The notes beneath the pieces are model-generated. The model worked only from the letters and a program-made list of their open reading frames with translations, did no database searches and was not told where the DNA came from. This document shows positions 8,780-13,268 of a DNA stretch of 13,268 nt, piece after piece. Source of the DNA: a bacterium (GTDB lineage Bacteria > Patescibacteriota > Gracilibacteria > Absconditabacterales > Absconditicoccaceae); assembly GCA_020629735.1 (NCBI GenBank), contig JAHDCT010000005.1, positions 12,113 through 25,380 on the forward strand, read 5' to 3'. Position 1 is the first letter of the stretch, and every line of letters begins with the position of its first letter. A program made the position numbers and the translations under genes.

Positions 8780-8841
8780 AATTGTATTTAATTTGGTAAG
8801 TTTTATTTATTTTAAAATTTCTGCTATATAAGATCTATTTT

Positions 8842-8991
8842 TTAGAGTAAGTCACCTAGGTTTTCTCTTTCTTTTTTGCGCTTTTCTTTGGTGTTATCTA
8901 TAATTATGAGGAAGCTGAGATAGGTGTATTTCTTTTGTAAGAGAGAGATATCTTGTATCTTTTTCTGCTTGTACGTGTGGAAGTATATCAT
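8842..8991 (-). CDS. possible small lysine-rich protein
   Basis: A 49-residue frame starts at ATG and ends at TAA, with no TGA, CGA or CGG codons. It reads MIYFHTYKQKKIQDISLLQK, then a short hydrophobic part (LSFLIII) and a charged tail EKRKKERENLGDLL. The composition looks more like protein than noise, but the frame remains open upstream of the ATG and I know no family. It lies alone between the DUF1294 gene and the divergent PKD gene. It could equally be a chance frame in an AT-rich intergenic region. Confidence 0.35.
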   Translation of the reverse strand: MIYFHTYKQKKIQDISLLQKKYTYLSFLIIIDNTKEKRKKERENLGDLL

Positions 8992-9044
8992 TTTATACGT
9001 GATAGCTTCTTTGCTGAGAGAAGATTTATTTGATATGTTACGTT

Positions 9045-11402
9045 ATGGTGGCCCAAGATCCTTTTGATAAGTTAGATTCGACACAATCTGCTAAACCTAA
9101 AAAAATTGTTAAGAAGGCAAGTCCTGCAGCAAGTGCTAATAAGAGCGCTCCTAAAAAGGCTCCCACGAAAAGAAGAAGGAGAAGGAAGACACGTCAAAAG
9201 ACACAGGTGAAGCAAGGTTCGAAAGTATCTGCAACATGGTTTTTTGTGTGATGTGGAATCTTTGTTGTACTTTTTCTGTTGTTAATGATTGGTTGAGTAT
9301 TTTGGGTAATTCAATCACCATGAACTCTGGAATGATTATGAATGGATATCGGTCAAGTTAAGACCTTACTTTATCTTTTTTCTAGTCTTTTCTTCTGAAT
9401 TTTGAGTTTATGACTCTTGTTTTCACTTTTCTTGAGTATTTATAGGATTGCTACGAGAAAGTGATCTAAGTTGAAATATATTCTAGGTATTTTATTTAGT
9501 CTCATTTTCTTGATTACCGTTGTCGTATGATGGATTTTTGCAATTAGAAAGATTAATGAACTTAACTCTCAAAAGAGAGTTACTAATAATCCTGTTATTT
9601 CTTATGTTGAGACCAAAGATGGGCCGGTATTTGCTGAGTCGTGAATTCCAATTATTGCTCCATTGACAATGACGTATAAGTTAAATGATCAGATATACAC
9701 CTCTCAGATTTTGAATGATATTTGAAGGAGTTCTAGTAATATTAATATTTCACTGGATTGTTGAAATGGTCAGACTTTAAGCATGGCAAATAATGGTGAA
9801 TTTCAATGAAGATGCTTGTTTATGGAAAAAGAGAGTTATGAAATGACGATGAATGTTTCATATAGAAACACGAAGTGAGAAGATCAATCTACATCTTATC
9901 CAGCGGGTACGTTTACCCCTCAGGCGGCAATTGATGTAACTCCATTGAATGATACGTGAACATATAATGATGATAAAGATGAGTTTATTATTTGAATTGC
10001 TCCAGCGCAGATTAGATTTAAGTCAGAACTATTGTTTACTGATCTTGGATTAGATAATGATAATATTGAGCGGGATTTTGATGCTGATGATGAAATAGAT
10101 TATACTGATCAAGCCACCTTTCAAAGAACACTGAACGATTCTAAATTACATAAAATTGCCTATAGATTGCCTCAATTGCCATGAGAATGGTCATCTACAT
10201 GGTTCTTGTTTGATCTGAGAGTTATTGAATCAGAGTTAGCATGATGTTTCTTGAATAAGGAAAATATTAGAGAAAATAGACGGAAAATAACCCCAAGTTT
10301 TGATGAAGATTTGAATGTTTCAGAGTATAGATATACAATTTATGATACTATTAATGAAGAAGTAATTTCCTCTCCACGTCCTGACTTGAAGGGTGCATTT
10401 AGTTATACGTTTCCTGAATGAGCGAAGTATGAAGTATCGATGGTGTATTTTACCGATGATAAGAAGAAGTGAGCATGTGCACCTGTAGAAGTAAGTGAAT
10501 GATACGAATGAAGTAAGGCGATTTTTGAGCTTTTTCATAAGCATAAAGTTGATGACTCGTATAAGAGAGTTGAGGTTCAGGGTGAAAATGCTTCTTATGA
10601 TGGGGAACGTATTTTTGCCGCTCAAATTCCGAGTCACTTTCAAATAAAACTTGAATGAACCACTCCTGATACGGATGCAGATGTTGCGATCTACTTTGAT
10701 TGATCTGAACTGTTCCCTCAAAATAACGTATATGAAATTAAAGCTACTAAACAGTGAACTTTTGATTTAGAATTTGTGGTAACGACAAAAGAATGATCCG
10801 CAAACACGCAAATAATCCCTGTTACTATTGCTAGAAATTCTGTGAAAGCAGATATGAAGGTTGCATGAGATCTTGTTTGAGATTCGCCGTTTCAAGTAAC
10901 GTTAGATGCTTCTATTTCGCCCTTATATGATGAGGATGATGAAATCGTTTTCTTTACTTGGGATTTTTGAGACTGAGAAATTTTGAATAAAGTAAGTCAG
11001 TGAAAAGTGAGACACACGTACGTATACGATACTGAGAATGATATTGGTGAATTTTATCCTAAGGTCACTGTGCAAACAAGGAAATGATCTGTTGATACGT
11101 ATAGATTGGAAGAACCGATTATTGTGAAAAAGAAACAAAAAGATATTGAGATTATCTTGGAATCTCATCCTACACAACTTGCTAAGGCATGAGAGGTAGT
11201 AAGATTAAGTGTTCGTACTGATTGACTAGTTGATAAGATCGATCGAGATTTTTGAAATCTTAAAGTATTGAGCTGTGATTCTAGGGAGTGTAGTAGTACT
11301 GCTGTGACGTATGATGAGCCTTGAGTATATGATATTTCTGTAGAGGTGAGTTATAAGGATAATATCCCTGCGGTTAAGCAAGTGAGTATACAGGTTTTTT
11401 AG
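9045..11402 (+). CDS. membrane-anchored PKD-domain surface protein
   Basis: This is a 785-residue protein ending at TAG. The first 60 residues are Lys/Arg/Ser/Ala-rich with an Arg run at 43-47 (cytoplasmic). Three membrane helices follow at about 65-89, 107-132 and 145-167. The remaining ~615 residues are probably extracytoplasmic and hold immunoglobulin-like/PKD repeats. A clear one carries TWDFGDGE (Trp639), HTYVYDTEN and FYPKVTVQT; another ends the protein (residues ~700-785) with D-X734-DFGN and DEPGVYDISVEV; a third has E-X343-DFDADDEID. X734 is CGA and X343 is CGG, both at the Trp of the PKD WDF motif. PKD domains mediate adhesion or protein contacts outside the cell; a role in host attachment is inference. 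The ATG at 9045 was chosen over an upstream TTG. No Shine-Dalgarno is visible. Confidence 0.85.
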
Positions 11403-11541
11403 AGAGTTCGAGAGTTAAAAAGGTCGAGAGTTCGAAAGTGAAGAAATGAAAGAGTGAGTCTGAGAATGAAAAGAAATTAGTAGGGAGAAAGTGTTGTGGT
11501 TTGGTTGCAATTGTGGTGTGCTTTGGTACATTGTGGTTGCT
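11402..11541 (+). other. protein-like out-of-frame segment after the PKD gene
   Basis: The gap between the PKD stop and the next ATG is open in frame -1 relative to the PKD gene, with no ATG. That frame encodes ESSRVKKVESSKVKKGKSES, then further Lys/Glu residues and a hydrophobic stretch CCGLVAIVVCFGTLWLL resembling a membrane anchor. The duplicated ESS(R/K)VKK units differ mostly at third codon positions, which suggests real translation. The DNA repeat GAGAGTTCGA occurs at 11402-11411 and 11426-11435. The frame remains open to TAA at 11729-11731, overlapping the delta' gene. Confidence 0.4.
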
Positions 11542-12429
11542 ATGTGAACAGAGAAACTTAATGAACATATTTCGGTTGTGTTATCGAAAATTCAGTCTTC
11601 TTGAGAGGTGAGTTTTCCTTTTTTGCTTGTTGAAACATGAGGGTCTTCATGAGGTTTTTCTTTTCTTGAGAAAACGTCTTTGGAGATGCTGTGAGGATTC
11701 ACTCAAGATCTCTTGGTGCTGCGTGATTTAAGTTTGGAATTGGAAAAGAAAAATCATGCTCTTAGGGTTGAGGTGAAGAGTTGAGAACAGCGTGTGAAGA
11801 CCGAAAAATATTGAGTTTGTTTGGATTGGTGAGCTAGGGAAATTACTCAGTGGATCTCACTTGCTCCTGCTGGATGACTGAAAATTGTTCTGATAGAGAA
11901 TGTTCAAAGAATGACGATATGAGCAGCTAATGCACTACTTAAGACGTTTGAAGAGCCTTTGCCATGAAGGCTGATTTTGGGTACGGTATGAAGTGCAGAA
12001 TGATTGCTTGATACTATTCGTAGTAGAGCAATGATTTTTCCTTATAGAAATGCTGTTGATTCGAATTTCGATCAAATGGTAAAAAAGTATTGACAAAAGT
12101 ATAAAAATGGTGTATTATCCCAATGATACGCGTTAACCCAATGAAATATTGCTGAATTTGAAGACTTACTAGAGAGATGAGAAAAGCAGTTGAAACGTTT
12201 TTGAGAACTTGAGTCTCATGTGTTCGTCTCATGAAAATCGTACGCAATTCCCTGAATTGTAAAGGATCTTAGATGATTTTGGACGGATAGAGAATTGCTT
12301 GATAGTTTATTGTATAGAGCGGAGTACTTGAAAAAGTATGATCAAATTGAAAAGTTGAAAACTGCTCAGAGTATGATTGAGCGCAATGTATGAGTTGACC
12401 AAGTTTGGTTTTGATTAGGTCTCGCATAA
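11542..12429 (+). CDS. holB: DNA polymerase III delta'-like clamp-loader subunit
   Basis: This is a 295-residue protein of the AAA+ clamp-loader family. The recognisable core is LKIVLIENVQRMTIGAANAL followed by LKTFEEPLPGRLILGT and then LLDTIRSRAMIF, the region around the DEXX-equivalent, the LLKxLEEP motif and the sensor-1/SRC segment. The nucleotide-binding loop is degenerate: LLVETGGSSGGFSF (28-41) has no GKT/GKS, as is common for non-ATPase delta' subunits. SRA replaces the usual SRC arginine-finger motif, keeping the Arg. The C-terminal ~120 residues are helical, as expected for the collar domain. Length is close to bacterial HolB. The start is at 11542; an upstream in-frame ATG would add an unlikely sequence. 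It follows the PKD gene by 139 bases and precedes the next gene by 23. Confidence 0.8.
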
Positions 12430-12452
12430 CTTTAGATCTTCACCCACTATAA

Positions 12453-13268
12453 ATGGTTCTTTGAGCTCCGGTATTACGTCATAGTGTTGCAAGTGAAAAG
12501 ATTATCTTAGATTGAGGAAGGAAAGTAAATGCTTCAAAGAAAGAAGCTGCATGAGTTTTGTCCCAAGATTGATTACAAGCCAAGTTATATACAGAATGAA
12601 ATTGAGTGACAGCTGATTATTGATCAGTTAGCATTTCTTGAGAAGCGGTAAAAGAGATGCATCAAGATTTGTGATTGAAATATGATGAGACCTATCTTTT
12701 TCACTATCATCCTGCCGAAATTAATAGTTATGGTTGATGAAGTCTTAATAGAAGTGGTGCTGATAAGGCTACGGATAAAAAGAACTACATTAATCACCAA
12801 AAGGACCAATCTCAGATAGGACAATTTGATGCTTTGACCTGATGAGTTTTGTTTGTTTCCCATGACACGACTCAAGAGAATGCTTTGTCCCAACAGTCAT
12901 TTCATTGAAGACTGCAGGATATTGTACTTTGTTTTTGAGATAATACAGAGTTAAATAAATATCTTGAAGTATGAGGTATGGAGGACTTAGATCTGCCTCA
13001 GATTTTATTGTTTAGAGCTGAAGTAAAACAAGCTTTAGATAATGATTGGCTGACTATTGTTGATGTAATGAATGTCATTAAACAGTGAGGAAACATCTAT
13101 CATCTTAGAGTGAAGTTAAAAGATGCTATTGCAGGAAGAAATGCTACTCAAGGAGATCTGCAGATTGCACCTAGTGAAGCGAGAAAAATCGTTTCATGAT
13201 CTCAAGAAGCTTGAATTAATCAACAATGATGAATTTCACTAGACACTCAGAGAAAGGAGGGACAGTAT
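12453..13268 (+). CDS. unidentified protein, cut by the right edge
   Basis: The first 272 residues of a soluble protein, open to the window end. No signal peptide or membrane segment is visible. The N-terminal ~60 residues contain KIILDGGRKVNASKKEAAGV. A central block has FHYHPAEINSYGG, then RSGAD at 100-104, and later GVLFVSHDTTQ. H84-x-H86-P87 followed by S101-x-x-D104 resembles a JAMM/MPN metal site but with an unusually long spacing. The rest is Gln/Asp-rich with leucine-rich helices (LPQILLFRAEVKQALDNDWL). No CGA/CGG codons occur. It is 23 bases after the delta' gene and probably in the same transcript. The function is unknown. Confidence 0.75.
13254..13260 (+). promoter_or_regulatory. 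strong Shine-Dalgarno-like sequence at the edge
   Basis: AAGGAGG at 13254-13260 is followed by six bases and then AT at the last two positions. If the next base is G, a new gene would start at 13267 with ideal spacing, overlapping the end of the current gene in another frame. No other start in the window has such a site. Confidence 0.4.

Noticed and set aside
9030..9044. Upstream TTG start for the PKD protein
   Set aside because: The ATG at 9045 is a better start, and the five extra residues add nothing recognisable.
10320..11177. Two minus-strand open frames inside the PKD gene
   Set aside because: They are shadows; the plus frame carries conserved PKD motifs throughout.
11438..11541. In-frame upstream ATG extension of the delta' gene
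   Set aside because: The added sequence (EGVGEGKEISREKVLWFGCN and on) does not resemble a clamp-loader N-terminus, and the competing frame is more protein-like.
11374..11568. Minus-strand open frame after the PKD gene
   Set aside because: It has low-complexity Phe/Ser/Leu composition typical of antisense to Lys/Glu-rich sequence, and no family match.
1..13268. UGA=Trp (code 4) reading
   Set aside because: TGA falls at glycines of the lipobox, QueH C-G-C, nucleophile elbow and helix-hairpin-helix motifs, where Trp would be impossible.

Overview
The window reads only with a non-standard genetic code. In every long frame UGA falls inside conserved motifs where glycine is expected, and only UAA and UAG act as stops. 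This is the UGA=Gly code of Absconditabacteria (SR1) and Gracilibacteria. A second signal is that CGA and CGG repeatedly fall where the family alignments expect tryptophan: thioredoxin W-CPYC, DUF1294 W-RISE, PKD W-DF, and aromatic positions of QueH. CGT, CGC, AGA and AGG sit at conserved arginines. That combination points to Absconditabacteria. All translations below use UGA=Gly; CGA/CGG are written as X or Trp where relevant. The DNA is AT-rich, and most genes lack a Shine-Dalgarno sequence.

Layout. 1-1274: two plus-strand genes of unknown function, the first with one membrane segment. 1471-1920: a DUF1801 protein. 1991-2662 (minus): a VC0807-family membrane protein. 2808-3704: a stand-alone 5'-3' exonuclease ending at a bidirectional terminator. 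3765-4133 (minus): a lipoprotein. 4320-4886: an exported protein with internal repeats. 5025-6053: an alpha/beta hydrolase. 6100-8703 (minus): a cluster of DUF1294 membrane protein, YtxJ-like protein, CPYC thioredoxin-fold protein, and one continuous frame joining ribonuclease HII to epoxyqueuosine reductase QueH. A small possible ORF lies at 8842-8991. 9045-13268 (plus): a large membrane-anchored PKD-domain protein, a DNA polymerase III delta'-like subunit, and an unidentified gene running off the right edge.

Themes. Housekeeping DNA functions (exonuclease, RNase HII, delta') and tRNA modification (QueH) are mixed with cell-envelope proteins (lipoprotein, repeat protein, PKD protein) and a small thiol-redox pair. 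This suits a reduced, surface-attached lifestyle, which is an inference. I saw no mobile element, CRISPR array, rRNA or tRNA. The most notable observations are the CGA/CGG=Trp evidence, the RNase HII-QueH fusion, and a possible frame -1 extension of the PKD protein at a T6 tract.
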